A stretch of 64,000 bases of DNA from Staphylococcus argensis (GTDB lineage Bacteria > Bacillota > Bacilli > Staphylococcales > Staphylococcaceae): contig NZ_PPPX01000011.1 of the NCBI RefSeq assembly GCF_002902305.1, forward strand, positions 1-64,000, given 5' to 3'. A program made the position numbers and the translations under genes. Within the stretch, counting starts at the first letter, position 1. Every line of letters starts with the position of its first letter. Shown here piece after piece: positions 30,133-43,467 of the stretch. Under the pieces are notes generated by a model. The model searched no databases and had not been told where the DNA came from. It worked only from the letters and a program-made list of their open reading frames with translations.

Positions 30133-30939
30133 TTACACTCCTAAGTATTTTAATCCAAATAATATAAGCGCGATTGGAATAATCGACAATAGGAAGCAAG
30201 TGTCTTTGAACTTCCAGTGTAGTCGACGGTAATTGGTACGTTCTCGATCGACGTCATAACCTCGCACTTCCATAGCAATGGCTAAATCTTCTGCGCGTTG
30301 AAATGCAGAGATAAATAGCGGGATGAGTAGTGGCACGAAAGCGCGCACACGTGTGATGAAACTGCCTGAACTGATTTCGGAACCACGAGATTTCTGAGCG
30401 AGAATAATCTTGTCTAACTCTTCCATCAATGTCGGGATAAAGCGTAAAGCGATGGACATCATCAGACTTAACTGCTGCACAGGTACTTTGACCAGCTTTA
30501 AAGGCGACAGTAGTTTATCAAAGGCGTGTGTTAAGTCTAATGGACTTGTAGACAATGTTAAAATGGTTGAAATCATCATGATGAACATCAATCGCAGTAC
30601 GATATAGATACCTTCAATAATCCCATTGGAATCAATCGATAGCATACCCACTTGAACTAAGCGTGTACCTCCCTTAGTTAGAAAGAGGTGCATCAGAAAT
30701 GTGAGTGCTAAAAATATCCACAATGGGGTCAGCCCTTTTACAATATACCATGGCCGAATCTTCGCAAGTTGCATGGCTATAAAGATCAGTACGAATAGCC
30801 ATAGATACGTTGCAGCCGAGTGAGCGAAAAAGACAAGTATAATAAACAGAAAGACAAAGATAAACTTTGCGCGTGGATCTAAACGATGAATAATACTATC
30901 TAACGGTAAATAGCGGCCGAGTATAAATTTATCTTTCAT
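30133..30939 (-). CDS. ecfT: ECF transporter transmembrane subunit EcfT
   Basis: A 268-residue membrane protein with about five to six helices, an early [10 protein letters not shown] motif, and two Ala-Arg-Gly-type coupling motifs (QKSRGSE and AMEVRGYD) that bind the ATPases. It is the shared scaffold of group II energy-coupling-factor importers, which take vitamins from various S components coded elsewhere. Its start overlaps ecfA2 by 11 bases, so translation is probably coupled. Confidence 0.95.
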   Translation of the reverse strand: MKDKFILGRYLPLDSIIHRLDPRAKFIFVFLFIILVFFAHSAATYLWLFVLIFIAMQLAKIRPWYIVKGLTPLWIFLALTFLMHLFLTKGGTRLVQVGMLSIDSNGIIEGIYIVLRLMFIMMISTILTLSTSPLDLTHAFDKLLSPLKLVKVPVQQLSLMMSIALRFIPTLMEELDKIILAQKSRGSEISSGSFITRVRAFVPLLIPLFISAFQRAEDLAIAMEVRGYDVDRERTNYRRLHWKFKDTCFLLSIIPIALILFGLKYLGV

Positions 30940-31789
30940 GTTGCCACTCCTTATACATCGCTACAAATTCCTCTTCAGTCAACGCAGTACGTGCGAATTG
31001 AGTTTGATGGCGTTGTTCAACATCCTTCTGAAGTTGAACGATATCAGGTAACTCTAAATGTAGCGCTTCAACTTTAGATGTATCACTAAACAACTCACGT
31101 GGTGTCAATGTCTCAACTACTTGACCTTGTCGCATCACTTTGACCTCATCCGCATATTGAGCCACGTCATTCATCTCATGTGATATCAGAATAATCGTCT
31201 TGCCCTCTTCTTTCTGTAGCCGCTTAATCAATTGCATCACCTGTGTTTTACTATGCGGATCTAAGCCTGCTGTAGGCTCGTCTAATATGATAACGTCGGG
31301 GTCCATAGCTAATATTGAAGTCAATGCAATTTTGCGCATTTGACCCCCAGACATCTGAAACGGCGAGCGCGCCATAATATCTTCTTGGAAACCAAACTCT
31401 TTGAATAACGCTTTCGCCCTATTAAGTACCTCTTCTTGATTCATCTTGAAGTTCTGCGGACCAAAACGAATCTCACGTTCTACATTATCTTCGAATAGTT
31501 GAGATTCAGGAAATTGGAATACCATTCCTACATGTTTACGGATATCTCGTAAAGCTTTGTCTTTCGTCTTGGCGGTAATACGTGTACCGTTCACATAGAC
31601 TGAACCCTTAGTTGGTTTCAGCAAACCATTGATATGTTGAATCAGTGTGGACTTACCTGAACCTGTATGGCCGATGATCGCATAATATTTACCTTCATCG
31701 AACTGTGTAGTGACGTTCTTTAACGCTACAAACTCGTGCGGCGTCTTAGGTTGATATACTTGCTCTACTTCTTGAAAATAAATCGTCAT
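30929..31789 (-). CDS. ecfA2: ECF transporter ATP-binding protein EcfA2
   Basis: A 286-residue ABC ATPase. The Walker A is GHTGSGKST, the signature motif is [11 protein letters not shown], the Walker B is [10 protein letters not shown], and the switch His is in LISHEM. It is one of two ATPases powering the shared ECF module. The start overlaps the ecfA1 stop by four bases. The C-terminal extension (about 240-286) is usual in EcfA proteins. Confidence 0.96.
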   Translation of the reverse strand: MTIYFQEVEQVYQPKTPHEFVALKNVTTQFDEGKYYAIIGHTGSGKSTLIQHINGLLKPTKGSVYVNGTRITAKTKDKALRDIRKHVGMVFQFPESQLFEDNVEREIRFGPQNFKMNQEEVLNRAKALFKEFGFQEDIMARSPFQMSGGQMRKIALTSILAMDPDVIILDEPTAGLDPHSKTQVMQLIKRLQKEEGKTIILISHEMNDVAQYADEVKVMRQGQVVETLTPRELFSDTSKVEALHLELPDIVQLQKDVEQRHQTQFARTALTEEEFVAMYKEWQHER

Positions 31790-32595
31790 AGCATCTTCAC
31801 CAACTCATCATAAGTCACATATTGGGTTTCGTGCCCTAAAGCTTTATACATACGCATCGCAAAAGGCAAATCGAGACCAATGTGTTCTAAATCATGCTGT
31901 GAATTAAATACAGAGCGAGGTGTTCCTTCTGTATAAACACGGCCTTGATCTATAACGATCATATAGTCTGAATCGACTACCTCACTCAGATCGTGCGTGA
32001 TTGATATAATCGTTACGTTCTTCTCTGCTTGTAACCTTTTAATCAAAGTGATGAGCTCATTGCGACCTTCAGGATCTAACATAGAAGTAGCCTCGTCCAG
32101 TATAATAACGTCTGTATTTAAGGCAAGCACGCCAGCAATGGCAACTCTTTGTTTCTGCCCACCTGATAAAGCTGAAGGTTCACTATCTTTGTATTGAAGC
32201 ATATTCACATCTTCTAAGACCTCTGGAACGATTCGATGCATCGTTTCGTAATCCGTCGCATGATTCTCCAAACCGAAAGCGACGTCAAACTCTACCGTTG
32301 AGCCTACAAATTGATTTTCAGGGTTCTGAAAGACAATTCCGATATGTTGACGTAGCTCTTCCAACTCCATATCTGACGTCGCTTGCTGATTGAAATAAAT
32401 CTGCCCTTCGTGTGGCTGTTCTATTCCCATCATCAGTTTAGTCAATGTAGACTTGCCTGACCCATTATGTCCTACGATAGATGTCCATTTACCTCGTGGA
32501 ATATCGAAATTAATATGTTCTAATATTGTGGGTCCTTCCTCTTGATATCGAAAGGAAATATCTTCAAACGTAATCACCGAATCGAAGCTTTCCAT
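31786..32595 (-). CDS. ecfA1: ECF transporter ATP-binding protein EcfA1
   Basis: A 269-residue ABC ATPase. The Walker A is GHNGSGKST, the Q-loop is QNPENQFVG, the signature is [11 protein letters not shown], the Walker B is [10 protein letters not shown], and the switch His is in SITHDL. It is first in ecfA1-ecfA2-ecfT-truA. A strong GGAGG site precedes the ATG. A weak promoter-like TATACA-N17-TACAAT lies upstream at about 32622-32650. Confidence 0.96.
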   Translation of the reverse strand: MESFDSVITFEDISFRYQEEGPTILEHINFDIPRGKWTSIVGHNGSGKSTLTKLMMGIEQPHEGQIYFNQQATSDMELEELRQHIGIVFQNPENQFVGSTVEFDVAFGLENHATDYETMHRIVPEVLEDVNMLQYKDSEPSALSGGQKQRVAIAGVLALNTDVIILDEATSMLDPEGRNELITLIKRLQAEKNVTIISITHDLSEVVDSDYMIVIDQGRVYTEGTPRSVFNSQHDLEHIGLDLPFAMRMYKALGHETQYVTYDELVKML

Positions 32596-32919
32596 GCTTT
32601 GAACCTCCGTTTAAATTGCGCTTGCTATATATTGTACACGAATTACCCTTTAGTGTATACGAGTAGACCCGTGCGGTTGAGCTCATAGATAGTGTGTGCG
32701 ATTGCATTCTTTGTACTAGCTTGCTTAACCTATCCTTGAATTCTATCCAATCTGAAAGTAATTAACCCGCAGATGATGTTGTGATTCATCCACGGGTTAT
32801 GCTGATATGTTTCACTATGCCTTAATTATGTATGAATAAGCTCATTAAAAAGATTGATGAGCTCATTACATGACTGCTTTATAACGATAACAAGCGTCTC
32901 GTTATATATTGCTGAATAT
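32596..32919. other. Intergenic stretch between ecfA1 and rplQ with an unassigned hairpin
   Basis: No gene is seen here. A 14-base stem (32763-32776 with 32786-32799, mostly paired) has no T run on either strand, so it is not a simple terminator. The left part probably holds the ecfA1 promoter. Confidence 0.5.
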
Positions 32920-32979
32920 AAAAAAGCGCGCACCCCATCATGAGTTCACGCTTAGTTCAAATTTAGTTGGATGGGGTGC
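32919..32979 (-). terminator. Terminator at the end of the ribosomal supercluster
   Basis: A perfect 10-bp GC-rich stem (32930-32939 with 32970-32979) with a 30-base loop leads on the minus strand to GCGCTTTTTTAT. It lies about 100 bases past rplQ. Confidence 0.8.
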
Positions 32980-33078
32980 TCTGAGCTAGACAATATTTGT
33001 ATGTGGCAAACATTATCATTGCACTCATTTGCTTTAAATATAGTAGTTAGTGTATTTAAATAGTCGTTTCTATCTTAA

Positions 33079-33447
33079 TTAAACGAGTTCGATGATTACT
33101 GATTCAGCACCATCACCACGACGAGGACCTACTTTAAGGATACGAGTGTATCCGCCTTGACGTTCAGTGTAACGTTCAGCGATTTCGCCGAATAATTTTT
33201 GAAGTGCAGTTTGAGTTGTTTCATCTTCGTTTAAGATCTTAACGTTGCGTAAAGTTTTAGCAGCGTTACGACGAGATGCTAAATCACCTTTTTTACCTAA
33301 CGTGATTAATTTTTCTACGATTTTGCGTAATTCTTTCGCGCGAGCTTCTGTAGTTTCAACACGTTCACTTACGATTAATGAAGTCGCTAAGTCACGAAGC
33401 ATTGCTTTACGTTGATCAGAAGTGCGTCCTAGTTTTCTGTAAGCCAT
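33079..33447 (-). CDS. rplQ: 50S ribosomal protein L17
   Basis: A 122-residue L17 with the N-terminal [17 protein letters not shown] and the C-terminal [17 protein letters not shown] typical of the family. It lies at the end of the alpha operon, 24 bases after rpoA. An AGGAGG site precedes the ATG. A long-loop terminator follows. Confidence 0.98.
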   Translation of the reverse strand: MAYRKLGRTSDQRKAMLRDLATSLIVSERVETTEARAKELRKIVEKLITLGKKGDLASRRNAAKTLRNVKILNEDETTQTALQKLFGEIAERYTERQGGYTRILKVGPRRGDGAESVIIELV

Positions 33448-33470
33448 GAGTTAACCTCCTTTATTCTATA

Positions 33471-34415
33471 TTAATCTTCTTTTCTAAGTCCAAGTCCTAA
33501 ATCTTCGAGTTTGTATTTAACTTCTTCTAGAGATTTACGACCTAAGTTACGTACTTTCATCATATCTGCTTCAGATTTATCTGCTAACTCTTGAACAGTA
33601 TTGATGCCTGCACGTTTAAGACAGTTATAAGAACGTACGGATAAGTCTAATTCTTCAATAGACATTTCAAGTACTTTTTCTTTTTGGTCTTCTTCTTTTT
33701 CAATCATGATTTCAGCATTTTGTGCTTCATCAGTTAATCCTACAAAGATGTTCAAGTGTTCAGTCATAATTTTTGCTGCTAATGAAACTGACTCTTGTGG
33801 CGTAATAGAACCGTTAGTCCAAACATCTAGTGTGAGTTTGTCGAAATCACTGCTTTGTCCAACACGTGTATTCTCTACTGTGTAGTTTACACGTTCTACT
33901 GGAGAATAAAGTGAATCAACAGGAATAACTCCAATTGGTAAATCACTAGTGTTGTTTTGTTCTGCTAATGCGTAACCTCTACCCTTGTTTGCAACTAAGC
34001 GGATTTTTAAATGACCACCATTAGAAACCGTTGCAATCTTAAGATCAGGATTTAGTATTTCAACATCACTATCATGTGTAATGTCGCTTGCAGTTACTTC
34101 GCCTTCATTTTTAACATCGATTTCTAGCGTCTTATCTTCTTCAGAATAGATTTTTAAAGCTAGTTTCTTGATGTTCATAATAATTGTTGAAACATCTTCA
34201 ACTACATTATCGATTGCTGAGAACTCGTGTAATACGCCTTCGATTTCGATATATTTAACGGCTGCACCTGGTAATGAAGATAGTAGGATACGACGTAAGG
34301 AGTTTCCTAGTGTAGTACCGTAGCCACGTTCAAGTGGTTCAACAACGAACTTACCGAATTTAGCATCTTCACTAATTTCAATTGTTTCAATTCTAGGTTT
34401 TTCGATTTCTATCAT
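33471..34415 (-). CDS. rpoA: RNA polymerase alpha subunit
   Basis: A 314-residue alpha subunit. The N-terminal dimer and assembly domain includes [20 protein letters not shown], and a linker rich in Glu and Lys lies at about 225-245. The C-terminal domain (about 250-314) includes [10 protein letters not shown] and [11 protein letters not shown], which contact UP-element DNA and regulators. It follows rpsK after about 75 bases. Family length is normal. Confidence 0.98.
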   Translation of the reverse strand: MIEIEKPRIETIEISEDAKFGKFVVEPLERGYGTTLGNSLRRILLSSLPGAAVKYIEIEGVLHEFSAIDNVVEDVSTIIMNIKKLALKIYSEEDKTLEIDVKNEGEVTASDITHDSDVEILNPDLKIATVSNGGHLKIRLVANKGRGYALAEQNNTSDLPIGVIPVDSLYSPVERVNYTVENTRVGQSSDFDKLTLDVWTNGSITPQESVSLAAKIMTEHLNIFVGLTDEAQNAEIMIEKEEDQKEKVLEMSIEELDLSVRSYNCLKRAGINTVQELADKSEADMMKVRNLGRKSLEEVKYKLEDLGLGLRKED

Positions 34416-34491
34416 TTAATAATATCCTCCTCGAATACGTCGACTTATTATATGCTGTTGCTCAGTGCCCTCGGACAATAACAATCAAAAA

Positions 34492-34881
34492 TTATACGCG
34501 ACGACGTTTTGGTGGACGACAACCGTTATGTGGAACTGGAGTTACGTCACGGATAGCAGTAACTTCTAAACCAGCTGATTGTAACGCACGGATAGCTGAT
34601 TCACGACCAGGTCCAGGACCTTTAACAGTTACTTCTACAGTTTTCAAACCATGTTCCATTGCAGATTTAGAAGCTGTTTCTGAAGCCATTTGTGCAGCAA
34701 ATGGTGTTGATTTTTTAGAACCTTTGAAACCAAGTGCACCTGCTGATGACCATGATAATGCATTACCGAATTCGTCAGTAATAGTTACGATTGTGTTATT
34801 GAATGTTGAACGGATGTGCGCTACACCGTTCTCAATATTCTTTTTGACTTTACGTTTACGAGATACTTGTTTACGTGCCAT
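34492..34881 (-). CDS. rpsK: 30S ribosomal protein S11
   Basis: A 129-residue S11 with [29 protein letters not shown] and the conserved end [13 protein letters not shown]. It forms part of the small-subunit platform. It lies between rpsM and rpoA as in other Firmicutes. An AGGAGG site precedes the ATG. Confidence 0.98.
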   Translation of the reverse strand: MARKQVSRKRKVKKNIENGVAHIRSTFNNTIVTITDEFGNALSWSSAGALGFKGSKKSTPFAAQMASETASKSAMEHGLKTVEVTVKGPGPGRESAIRALQSAGLEVTAIRDVTPVPHNGCRPPKRRRV

Positions 34882-34904
34882 TTATATTCTGCCTCCTTTA
34901 CCTA

Positions 34905-35270
34905 TTATTTTTTCTTATTAGCTACAGTCTTAACTGGGCCTTTACGTGTACGAGCGTTGTTTTTAGTCTTTTGACCACGAACTGGTAAGCCACGACGGTG
35001 ACGGATACCACGGTAAGAAGAGATTTCCATTAAACGTTTGATGTTTAAGTTTTTCTCACGACGTAAGTCACCTTCAACTTTGTAACCGTCTACTACTTCA
35101 CGGATACGACCTAATTCGTCATCTGTTAAATCTTTTACACGAGTATCTGCTGAAACGTTAGCTTCTTCAACAATTTTGTTAGCAGTTGAAGTACCGATAC
35201 CGTATATATAAGTTAATGAAATAACAACTCGTTTTTCACGAGGAATATCGATTCCTGCAATACGTGCCAT
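34905..35270 (-). CDS. rpsM: 30S ribosomal protein S13
   Basis: A 121-residue S13 with [15 protein letters not shown], the helix-turn motif [13 protein letters not shown] and the conserved [16 protein letters not shown] segment. It sits in the small-subunit head and contacts the P-site tRNA. It follows rpmJ by 22 bases. An AGAGGTG site precedes the ATG. Confidence 0.98.
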   Translation of the reverse strand: MARIAGIDIPREKRVVISLTYIYGIGTSTANKIVEEANVSADTRVKDLTDDELGRIREVVDGYKVEGDLRREKNLNIKRLMEISSYRGIRHRRGLPVRGQKTKNNARTRKGPVKTVANKKK

Positions 35271-35292
35271 ATTTGATTACACCTCTCTTTTA

Positions 35293-35418
<126 letters not shown>

Positions 35419-35437
35419 CTATATTATGGAGTGACGA

Positions 35438-35656
35438 TTATTTATAACGGTAAGTGATTCTACCTTTAGATAAATCGTATGGAGACATTTCAACAGTTAC
35501 TTTGTCACCAGGTAGAATACGAATATAATTCATTCTAATTTTACCACTCACATGTGCTAAAATTTCATGACCATTTTCTAATTCTACTTTAAACATTGCA
35601 TTTGGTAAAGTATCTAATACTGTACCTTCAAGTTCGATTACATCTTGTTTTGCCAT
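35438..35656 (-). CDS. infA: Translation initiation factor IF-1
   Basis: A 72-residue OB-fold protein with [11 protein letters not shown] at the start and [26 protein letters not shown] at the end. It binds the ribosomal A site during initiation. It lies between adk and rpmJ. The 166-base gap between adk and infA has no map gene, unlike in Bacillus subtilis, and may hold a promoter. An AGGAGG site precedes the ATG. Confidence 0.97.
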   Translation of the reverse strand: MAKQDVIELEGTVLDTLPNAMFKVELENGHEILAHVSGKIRMNYIRILPGDKVTVEMSPYDLSKGRITYRYK

Positions 35657-35822
35657 CGGTTACTTCCTCCTTTTGCAATAGTTCATGATCTTGGATGGAT
35701 TATTCTGTGTTAATGAAATTTCTTTCATCTTAAAAGTGCTAAGCATCAGTTCTTAAACATCAAGAATGTACATATCGTCACTCTCGTAATGATTAAAATG
35801 AGTCTTACTTAACTTTCACACA

Positions 35823-37782
<1,960 letters not shown>

Positions 37783-37783
<1 letters not shown>

Positions 37784-38223
37784 TAAATCACCTCGTGTAC
37801 TCCGCCTTTAGCATCAATTGCTTCTGCTGCAGAAGCAGAGAATTTATGAGCTTTCACTGTTAATTTTTTCTCTAGTGAACCTTTGCCTAGGATTTTAATA
37901 CCTGATTTCTCGTTCTTCACTACACCAGATTCTACTAAAAGAGCAGGAGTTACTTCAGTACCATCTTCAAATTTATTGAGTTGGTCTAAGTTAACAATAG
38001 CATACTCTTTACGGTTGATGTTAGTGAAACCACGTTTAGGTAAACGACGGAATAGAGGTAATTGACCACCTTCGAAGCCTGGTTTGATATTACCGCCTGA
38101 ACGTGCTTTTTGACCTTTTTGTCCACGACCACTTGTCTTACCATTACCTGTAGCTGCACCACGACCTACGCGGTTGCGTTCTTTACGAGAACCTGCTGCT
38201 GGTTTTAACTCATGTAATTTCAT
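37783..38223 (-). CDS. rplO: 50S ribosomal protein L15
   Basis: A 146-residue L15 with [38 protein letters not shown] and a C-terminal [12 protein letters not shown] segment. It is a late-assembly large-subunit protein. It lies between rpmD and secY as usual. An AGGAGG site precedes the ATG. Confidence 0.98.
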
Positions 38224-38239
38224 TTCGGCACCTCCTTAA

Positions 38240-38419
38240 TTATTTTTCTTCAACAGTCAATAAGTGACTTACTTTGTCGATTTGACCACGAATTGCTGGG
38301 TTGTCTTCAACAACTACTGTAGAGTTAGTCTTTTTTAATCCAAGTGCTTCAACTGTTTTGCGTTGAGTTTCTGGACGACCAATCACACTACGACTGAGGG
38401 TAATTTGTAATTTAGCCAT
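38240..38419 (-). CDS. rpmD: 50S ribosomal protein L30
   Basis: A 59-residue L30, [21 protein letters not shown] and onward, ending HLLTVEEK. The frame was read directly from the sequence, as it is too short for many gene callers. It lies 16 bases after rpsE and just before rplO, the standard place. AAGGAGG precedes the ATG. Confidence 0.97.
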   Translation of the reverse strand: MAKLQITLSRSVIGRPETQRKTVEALGLKKTNSTVVVEDNPAIRGQIDKVSHLLTVEEK

Positions 38420-38435
38420 AACTTATATTCCCTCC

Positions 38436-38936
38436 TTAATTGTAAAGTTCTTCAACTGATTTGCCGCGTAATTTAGCAACATCTTCAGCGTTTTTAAGAT
38501 TTTGTAAACCGTTAATTGTTGCACGCACCATGTTGATTGGTGTGTTTGAACCTAGTGATTTACTTAAAATGTCAGTGATACCTGCTAATTCAAGTACGGC
38601 ACGAACTGGACCACCAGCGATTACACCAGTACCAGGAGCAGCTGGTTTCATGAAGACATTTCCTGAACCATAACGTCCTGTGATTGTATGAGGTGTAGTA
38701 CCTTCAACACGAGGAACTTCGATAAGTTCTTTCTTAGCATCTTCAACAGCTTTCTTGATCGCTTCAGGTACCTCTTTAGATTTACCAGTACCGAAACCTA
38801 CGCGACCATTCTTGTCTCCGACTACAACTAATGCAGTGAAACGGAAATTACGTCCACCTTTAACAACTTTAGCAACACGGTTAATCGTTACAACGCGTTC
38901 TTCAAATTCTTTAGTTTCTTCATCTCTGCGAGCCAT
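38436..38936 (-). CDS. rpsE: 30S ribosomal protein S5
   Basis: A 166-residue S5 with the N-terminal RNA-binding part ([40 protein letters not shown]) and a C-terminal domain ([22 protein letters not shown]). It helps decoding accuracy. The loop near KVVKGGR is where spectinomycin-resistance changes occur in the family, and it looks wild-type here. A GGAGGG site precedes the ATG. Confidence 0.98.
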   Translation of the reverse strand: MARRDEETKEFEERVVTINRVAKVVKGGRNFRFTALVVVGDKNGRVGFGTGKSKEVPEAIKKAVEDAKKELIEVPRVEGTTPHTITGRYGSGNVFMKPAAPGTGVIAGGPVRAVLELAGITDILSKSLGSNTPINMVRATINGLQNLKNAEDVAKLRGKSVEELYN

Positions 38937-38957
38937 TTAAGTGTCCCTCCTTTTAAA

Positions 38958-39320
38958 TTAAAATTCTAATCCGTTTTCACGTGCAGCTTCTGCTAAAGCT
39001 TTCACACGTCCGTGATATAAGTAACCTCCACGGTCAAATACGATTGTAGAGATTCCTTTGTCTTGAGCTCTTTTAGCGACTGCTGCGCCTACTTTAGAAG
39101 CCATTTCGACTTTAGAACCTGATTCGTTAGCAAGTTCTTTGTCTTTAGTTGAAGCTTGCGCTAAAGTTTCGCCTTTCACATCGTCGATTACTTGAGCGTA
39201 GATGTGTTTGTTTGAACGATAAACGTTTAAACGAGGCTTCTCAGCTGTACCAGATAATTTAGTACGAACACGAGCATGTCTTTTTAAACGTACTTTGTTT
39301 TTATCAATTTTGCTGATCAT
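38958..39320 (-). CDS. rplR: 50S ribosomal protein L18
   Basis: A 120-residue L18, [19 protein letters not shown] and onward, ending in the conserved [24 protein letters not shown]. It binds 5S rRNA. It lies between rplF and rpsE in spc order, 31 bases after rplF. AAGGAGT precedes the ATG. Confidence 0.98.
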   Translation of the reverse strand: MISKIDKNKVRLKRHARVRTKLSGTAEKPRLNVYRSNKHIYAQVIDDVKGETLAQASTKDKELANESGSKVEMASKVGAAVAKRAQDKGISTIVFDRGGYLYHGRVKALAEAARENGLEF

Positions 39321-39351
39321 GTCAATACTCCTTTCTATAGAGTGTTATTTA

Positions 39352-39888
39352 TTATTTACCAGTCTTACCTTCTTTACGGCGAACGTATTCATCTTTGTAG
39401 CGAATACCTTTACCTTTATAAGGTTCTGGAGGTCTTACTGAACGGATGTTTGAAGCAGTAGCTCCAACTAATTCTTTAGAAATACCAGATACCGTCACGT
39501 TTGTGTTCTTTTCAACTGAGAAGCTGATACCGTCTTCAGCTTTGATCTCTACTGGGTGAGAGTAACCAACGTTAAGTACTAAGTTCTCACCTTGCATTTG
39601 AGCACGGTAACCTACACCAACAAGTTCAAGTGACTTGCTGAAACCTTGTGATACACCAAGTACCATGTTGTTGATTAAAGCACGAGTAGTACCGTGTACT
39701 GTTCTGTCTTCTTGAGAATCAGTAGGACGGATAACTTCTAATGCGTTATCTTCTTGTTTGTAAGTCATTCTCTCACTTAATGTTTTTGATAATTCGCCTT
39801 TAGGACCTTTAACAGTCACTGTATTGTTGTCAATAGAAACTGTTACGTCATTAGGGATTTCGATTACTTTTTTACCAACACGACTCAT
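39352..39888 (-). CDS. rplF: 50S ribosomal protein L6
   Basis: A 178-residue L6, [17 protein letters not shown] and onward, with [10 protein letters not shown] and the conserved C-terminal [27 protein letters not shown]. It lies near the GTPase centre of the large subunit. It is 24 bases after rpsH. AGGAGG precedes the ATG. Confidence 0.98.
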   Translation of the reverse strand: MSRVGKKVIEIPNDVTVSIDNNTVTVKGPKGELSKTLSERMTYKQEDNALEVIRPTDSQEDRTVHGTTRALINNMVLGVSQGFSKSLELVGVGYRAQMQGENLVLNVGYSHPVEIKAEDGISFSVEKNTNVTVSGISKELVGATASNIRSVRPPEPYKGKGIRYKDEYVRRKEGKTGK

Positions 39889-39912
39889 GTTATCGCACCT
39901 CCTTGTTAATGA

Positions 39913-40311
39913 TTACCAAACGTAAGCGAGGATTTCTCCGCCGATATTACGTTTTCTAGCTTCTTTATCTGTGATAACACCTTCAGATGTTGATACTAAT
40001 GCAATACCTAAACCGTTTAATACTTTAGGAACTTCATCAGCTTTAGCGTAAACACGTAAACCAGGTTTAGAAATACGTTTTAAACCAGTGATTACACGTT
40101 CGTTGTTTTGACCATATTTTAAGAATAAACGAATAACACCTTGTTTATCGTCTTCTACAAATTCAACATTTTTGATGAAACCTTCATTTTTTAAGATTTC
40201 AGCGATTTCTTTTTTGATATTTGATGCAGGTAACTCTAATTTATCGTGACGTACCATGTTAGCGTTACGCACGCGAGTGAGCATATCTGCAATTGGATCT
40301 TGCATTGTCAT
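39913..40311 (-). CDS. rpsH: 30S ribosomal protein S8
   Basis: A 132-residue S8, [19 protein letters not shown] and onward, with the conserved end [27 protein letters not shown]. It binds the central domain of 16S rRNA early in assembly. The first ATG is kept because the family shares the MTM start; AGGAGG lies upstream. Confidence 0.98.
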   Translation of the reverse strand: MTMQDPIADMLTRVRNANMVRHDKLELPASNIKKEIAEILKNEGFIKNVEFVEDDKQGVIRLFLKYGQNNERVITGLKRISKPGLRVYAKADEVPKVLNGLGIALVSTSEGVITDKEARKRNIGGEILAYVW

Positions 40312-40342
40312 TGATTGTTGCCTCCTTTCAGACTTGTTTGTA

Positions 40343-40528
40343 TTACCAGCTTGCTTTACGAACGCCAGGAATTTGGCCTTTGTAAGCTAATTCACGGAAA
40401 CAAATACGGCATAATTTGAATTTACGATATACAGAATGTGGACGTCCACAACGTTCACAACGTGTGTATTCACGTACAGAGAACTTCTGTTTTTTCTTTT
40501 GTTTAGCTACCATTGAACTTTTAGCCAT
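40343..40528 (-). CDS. rpsZ: 30S ribosomal protein S14 type Z
   Basis: A 61-residue zinc-binding form of S14. Two CxxC pairs (CERC and CRIC) bind zinc, and the end is [15 protein letters not shown]. It lies between rplE and rpsH. Staphylococci also have a zinc-free S14 elsewhere, so this copy would be the one used when zinc is sufficient. A GGAGG site precedes the ATG. Confidence 0.97.
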   Translation of the reverse strand: MAKSSMVAKQKKKQKFSVREYTRCERCGRPHSVYRKFKLCRICFRELAYKGQIPGVRKASW

Positions 40529-40548
40529 TTAATTAGCCTCCTTTAGAG

Positions 40549-41088
40549 TTATTTTTGAAATGGCATACCGAATTGAGTTAATAACTCACGAGCTTCTTCG
40601 TCAGTGTTAGCAGTAGTAACGATGACGATATCCATTCCACGTACTTTGCTTACTCTATCATAGTCAATCTCAGGGAAGATAAGTTGTTCTTTAATACCTA
40701 ATGTGTAGTTTCCACGACCATCAAATGATTTTTTAGAAACACCGTGGAAGTCACGTACACGTGGTAATGAAACTGAGATAAGTTTATCTAGGAATTCGTA
40801 CATTCTTTCACCGCGAAGTGTAACTTTCGCACCGATTGGCATACCCTCACGTAAACGGAATGTAGCGACTGATTTTTTCGCTTTAGTTACTAATGGTTTT
40901 TGACCAGTGATTTGTTCTAACTCTTCAACAGCGTTGTCTAATACTTTAGAGTTTTGAACAGCGTCACCTACACCCATGTTCACTACAATTTTATCAATTT
41001 TAGGTACTTGCATTACTGAACTGTAGTCAAATTTTTTCACTAAGTTCTCAGTAACTTCTGAGTTAAATTTTTCTTTTAAACGGTTCAA
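40549..41088 (-). CDS. rplE: 50S ribosomal protein L5
   Basis: A 179-residue L5 that binds 5S rRNA and contacts P-site t[18 protein letters not shown] marks the start, and [30 protein letters not shown] and [19 protein letters not shown] are conserved. I chose the TTG at 41088: AAAGGAGGA lies six bases upstream, and the resulting length is the family norm. An ATG at 41106 lies inside that ribosome site. It is 24 bases after rplX. Confidence 0.97.
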   Translation of the reverse strand: MNRLKEKFNSEVTENLVKKFDYSSVMQVPKIDKIVVNMGVGDAVQNSKVLDNAVEELEQITGQKPLVTKAKKSVATFRLREGMPIGAKVTLRGERMYEFLDKLISVSLPRVRDFHGVSKKSFDGRGNYTLGIKEQLIFPEIDYDRVSKVRGMDIVIVTTANTDEEARELLTQFGMPFQK

Positions 41089-41112
41089 AGTGGATCCTCC
41101 TTTCACTAATTA

Positions 41113-41430
41113 TTAATTATTAGATTTGATTTCTTCGCCAGATTTCTTAGCTACTCTGACTTTTTTACCATCTACAAATTTGTAACCAACACGTGTAGGT
41201 TCATTTGTTTTAGGGTCTAATAATTGTACGTTAGAAACATGGATTGCTGCCTCTGTTTCTAAGATTCCACCTTCAGGATTAAATTGAGTTGGTTTTTGGT
41301 GTTTCTTGATTACGTTCACACCTTCAACTACGACACGGTCATGTTTAGGTTGAGTTTCAAGTACTTGACCTTCTTTACCTTTGTCCTTACCTGCGATAAC
41401 TTTTACGTTGTCACCTTTTTTGATATGCAT
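41113..41430 (-). CDS. rplX: 50S ribosomal protein L24
   Basis: A 105-residue L24 with a KOW motif ([23 protein letters not shown]) and the conserved [15 protein letters not shown]. It starts assembly of the 23S domain I. It lies between rplN and rplE. An AGGAGGTG site precedes the ATG. Confidence 0.98.
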   Translation of the reverse strand: MHIKKGDNVKVIAGKDKGKEGQVLETQPKHDRVVVEGVNVIKKHQKPTQFNPEGGILETEAAIHVSNVQLLDPKTNEPTRVGYKFVDGKKVRVAKKSGEEIKSNN

Positions 41431-41467
41431 GTGGGCACCTCCTTAGTGTTAATTGGTTTGATTAAAA

Positions 41468-41836
41468 TTATAGTACTTCTGGAGCTAATGAAACGATTTT
41501 CATGAAGCTACCTTCACGTAATTCACGTGCAACAGGTCCGAAGATACGAGTACCACGTGGGCCTTTGTCGTCACGAATGATGACACATGCATTTTCATCA
41601 AATTTAATATAAGAACCGTCTTTACGACGAACGCCTGATTTAGTACGAACTACAACCGCTTTAACAACGTCACCTTTTTTGACAACGCCACCTGGTGTAG
41701 CATTTTTAACAGTTGCAACGATAATATCGCCGATGTTCGCAGTTTTACGACCAGATCCACCTAATACTTTGATAGTTAGTACTTCACGCGCACCAGAGTT
41801 GTCTGCAACCTTTAAGCGACTCTCTTGTTGGATCAT
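41468..41836 (-). CDS. rplN: 50S ribosomal protein L14
   Basis: A 122-residue L14, [19 protein letters not shown] and onward, with [16 protein letters not shown] and the conserved [14 protein letters not shown]. It lies at the subunit interface near the factor-binding region. It follows rpsQ by 29 bases. An AGGAGG site precedes the ATG. Confidence 0.98.
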   Translation of the reverse strand: MIQQESRLKVADNSGAREVLTIKVLGGSGRKTANIGDIIVATVKNATPGGVVKKGDVVKAVVVRTKSGVRRKDGSYIKFDENACVIIRDDKGPRGTRIFGPVARELREGSFMKIVSLAPEVL

Positions 41837-41865
41837 AGTTAAACCTCCTTTATCTCAATGTTTTA

Positions 41866-42129
41866 TTAAATAATTACTGATTCTTCAATAATTTCTACTA
41901 AACGGAAACGTTTTGAAGCTGATAAAGGACGAGTTTCTTGGATTTTAACAGTGTCCCCTAATTTAGCTGAATTGTTTTCGTCATGTGTTTTATATTTTTT
42001 AGAGTATTTTACACGTTTGCCGTATAACTTGTGTGTTTTGTAAGTTTCAACAAGAACTGTGATTGTTTTATCCATTTTGTCAGAAACGACTCTTCCAACA
42101 TAAACTTTACGATCATTTCTTTCGCTCAC
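41866..42129 (-). CDS. rpsQ: 30S ribosomal protein S17
   Basis: An 87-residue OB-fold S17, [21 protein letters not shown] and onward, ending [14 protein letters not shown] chose the GTG at 42129, which has GAGGAGG eight bases upstream and gives the family length. The ATG at 42150 lies before that site. It follows rpmC. Confidence 0.96.
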   Translation of the reverse strand: MSERNDRKVYVGRVVSDKMDKTITVLVETYKTHKLYGKRVKYSKKYKTHDENNSAKLGDTVKIQETRPLSASKRFRLVEIIEESVII

Positions 42130-42154
42130 TTTTGTAACCTCCTCTTTCATTTAA

Positions 42155-42364
42155 TTATTGATTAGCCTTACTTTGTTCAATCTCTCTTTCACGAGCGACA
42201 GTTTTTAAACGCGCAATAGTTTTTCTAACTGTGCGGATACGTGCAGTTTCTTCTAATTGACCTGTAGCTAACTGAAAGCGTAGGTTAAAAAGCTCTTCTT
42301 TGGAAGATTTGATTTGTTCTTCGATTTCTGAAGTGGTTAAGTCTCTAATTTCCTTAGCTTTCAT
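42155..42364 (-). CDS. rpmC: 50S ribosomal protein L29
   Basis: A 69-residue helical L29, [19 protein letters not shown] and onward, with the conserved [14 protein letters not shown]. It lies at the peptide exit and helps bind trigger factor and SRP. ATG at 42364 has GGTGGTG upstream; the gene starts inside the end of rplP (11-base overlap), suggesting translational coupling. Confidence 0.97.
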
Positions 42365-42788
42365 TTGTTTCACCACCCAATTCTTCACGTTTTACAAACT
42401 TAGTTTTAACTGGAAGTTTGTGACTTGCTAAACGTAATGCTTCGCGTGCTACTTCTTCGCTAACACCTGCTACTTCGAATAAGATACGACCTGGTTTTGC
42501 TACAGCGATCCAGCCGTCTACTGAACCTTTACCAGCACCCATACGTACTTCTAATGGTTTAGCAGTGTATGGTGTATGAGGGAAGATTTTGATCCAAACT
42601 TTCCCGCCACGTTTCATGTAACGTGTCATAGCAATACGAGCTGATTCGATTTGACGAGAAGTGATCCAAGATGTTGTTGTCGCTTGGATACCGTACTCAC
42701 CAAATGTTACATAGTTACCGCCTTTAGAACGTCCAGTTGTTTTCGGACGATGTTGACGACGATATTTTACACGTTTTGGTAGTAACAT
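42354..42788 (-). CDS. rplP: 50S ribosomal protein L16
   Basis: A 144-residue L16, [16 protein letters not shown] and onward, with [28 protein letters not shown]. It lies near the peptidyl-transferase and A-site region. It starts two bases after the rpsC stop and overlaps rpmC at its end. GGAGG precedes the ATG. Confidence 0.98.
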   Translation of the reverse strand: MLLPKRVKYRRQHRPKTTGRSKGGNYVTFGEYGIQATTTSWITSRQIESARIAMTRYMKRGGKVWIKIFPHTPYTAKPLEVRMGAGKGSVDGWIAVAKPGRILFEVAGVSEEVAREALRLASHKLPVKTKFVKREELGGETNES

Positions 42789-42790
42789 TA

Positions 42791-43444
42791 TTATTTTCCT
42801 CCTTCACTAGTGTTCTTAGTAGGAAGAACTTCTCCACGATAGATCCATACTTTGACACCTAACTTACCGTAAGTTGTGTCTGCTTCAGCATGTGCGTAAC
42901 CGATGTCAGCACGTAGTGTATGAAGTGGAACAGTTCCTTCTGAGTATTGTTCTGCACGAGCGATGTCAGCTCCGCCTAAACGACCTGAAACTTGAGTCTT
43001 GATACCTTTAGCTCCTTGTTTCATAGCTCTTGAAATCGCTTGTTTTTGTACACGACGGAATGAAGCACGATTTTCTAATTGGCGAGCGATATTTTCAGCT
43101 ACCAATTTAGCATCTAAATCGATTTTCTTAATTTCAACTACGTTGATGTGTACTTTTTTATCAGTTAAACCATTGATTTGGTTACGTAATTTTTCAATTT
43201 CTGAACCGCCTTTACCGATTACCATACCTGGTTTACCTGTATGGATAGCAATGTTAATACGGTTCGCAGCACGTTCAATATCCACGTGAGATACTGAAGC
43301 CTCTTTTAATGCTTTATCAATAAATTTACGGATTCTTAAGTCTTCATGTAATAATGAAGCAAAATCTTTCTCTGCGTACCATTTTGCTTCCCAGTCACGG
43401 ATGACACCGACACGAAGTCCGATTGGATTAATTTTTTGACCCAC
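42791..43444 (-). CDS. rpsC: 30S ribosomal protein S3
   Basis: A 217-residue S3, [22 protein letters not shown] and onward, with a KH domain ([21 protein letters not shown]) and the C-terminal [28 protein letters not shown]. It forms part of the mRNA entry channel. It follows rplV by 23 bases. AGGAGGG precedes the ATG. Confidence 0.98.
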   Translation of the reverse strand: MGQKINPIGLRVGVIRDWEAKWYAEKDFASLLHEDLRIRKFIDKALKEASVSHVDIERAANRINIAIHTGKPGMVIGKGGSEIEKLRNQINGLTDKKVHINVVEIKKIDLDAKLVAENIARQLENRASFRRVQKQAISRAMKQGAKGIKTQVSGRLGGADIARAEQYSEGTVPLHTLRADIGYAHAEADTTYGKLGVKVWIYRGEVLPTKNTSEGGK

Positions 43445-43467
43445 AGTGTTCCCTCCTTAAAGTATTA

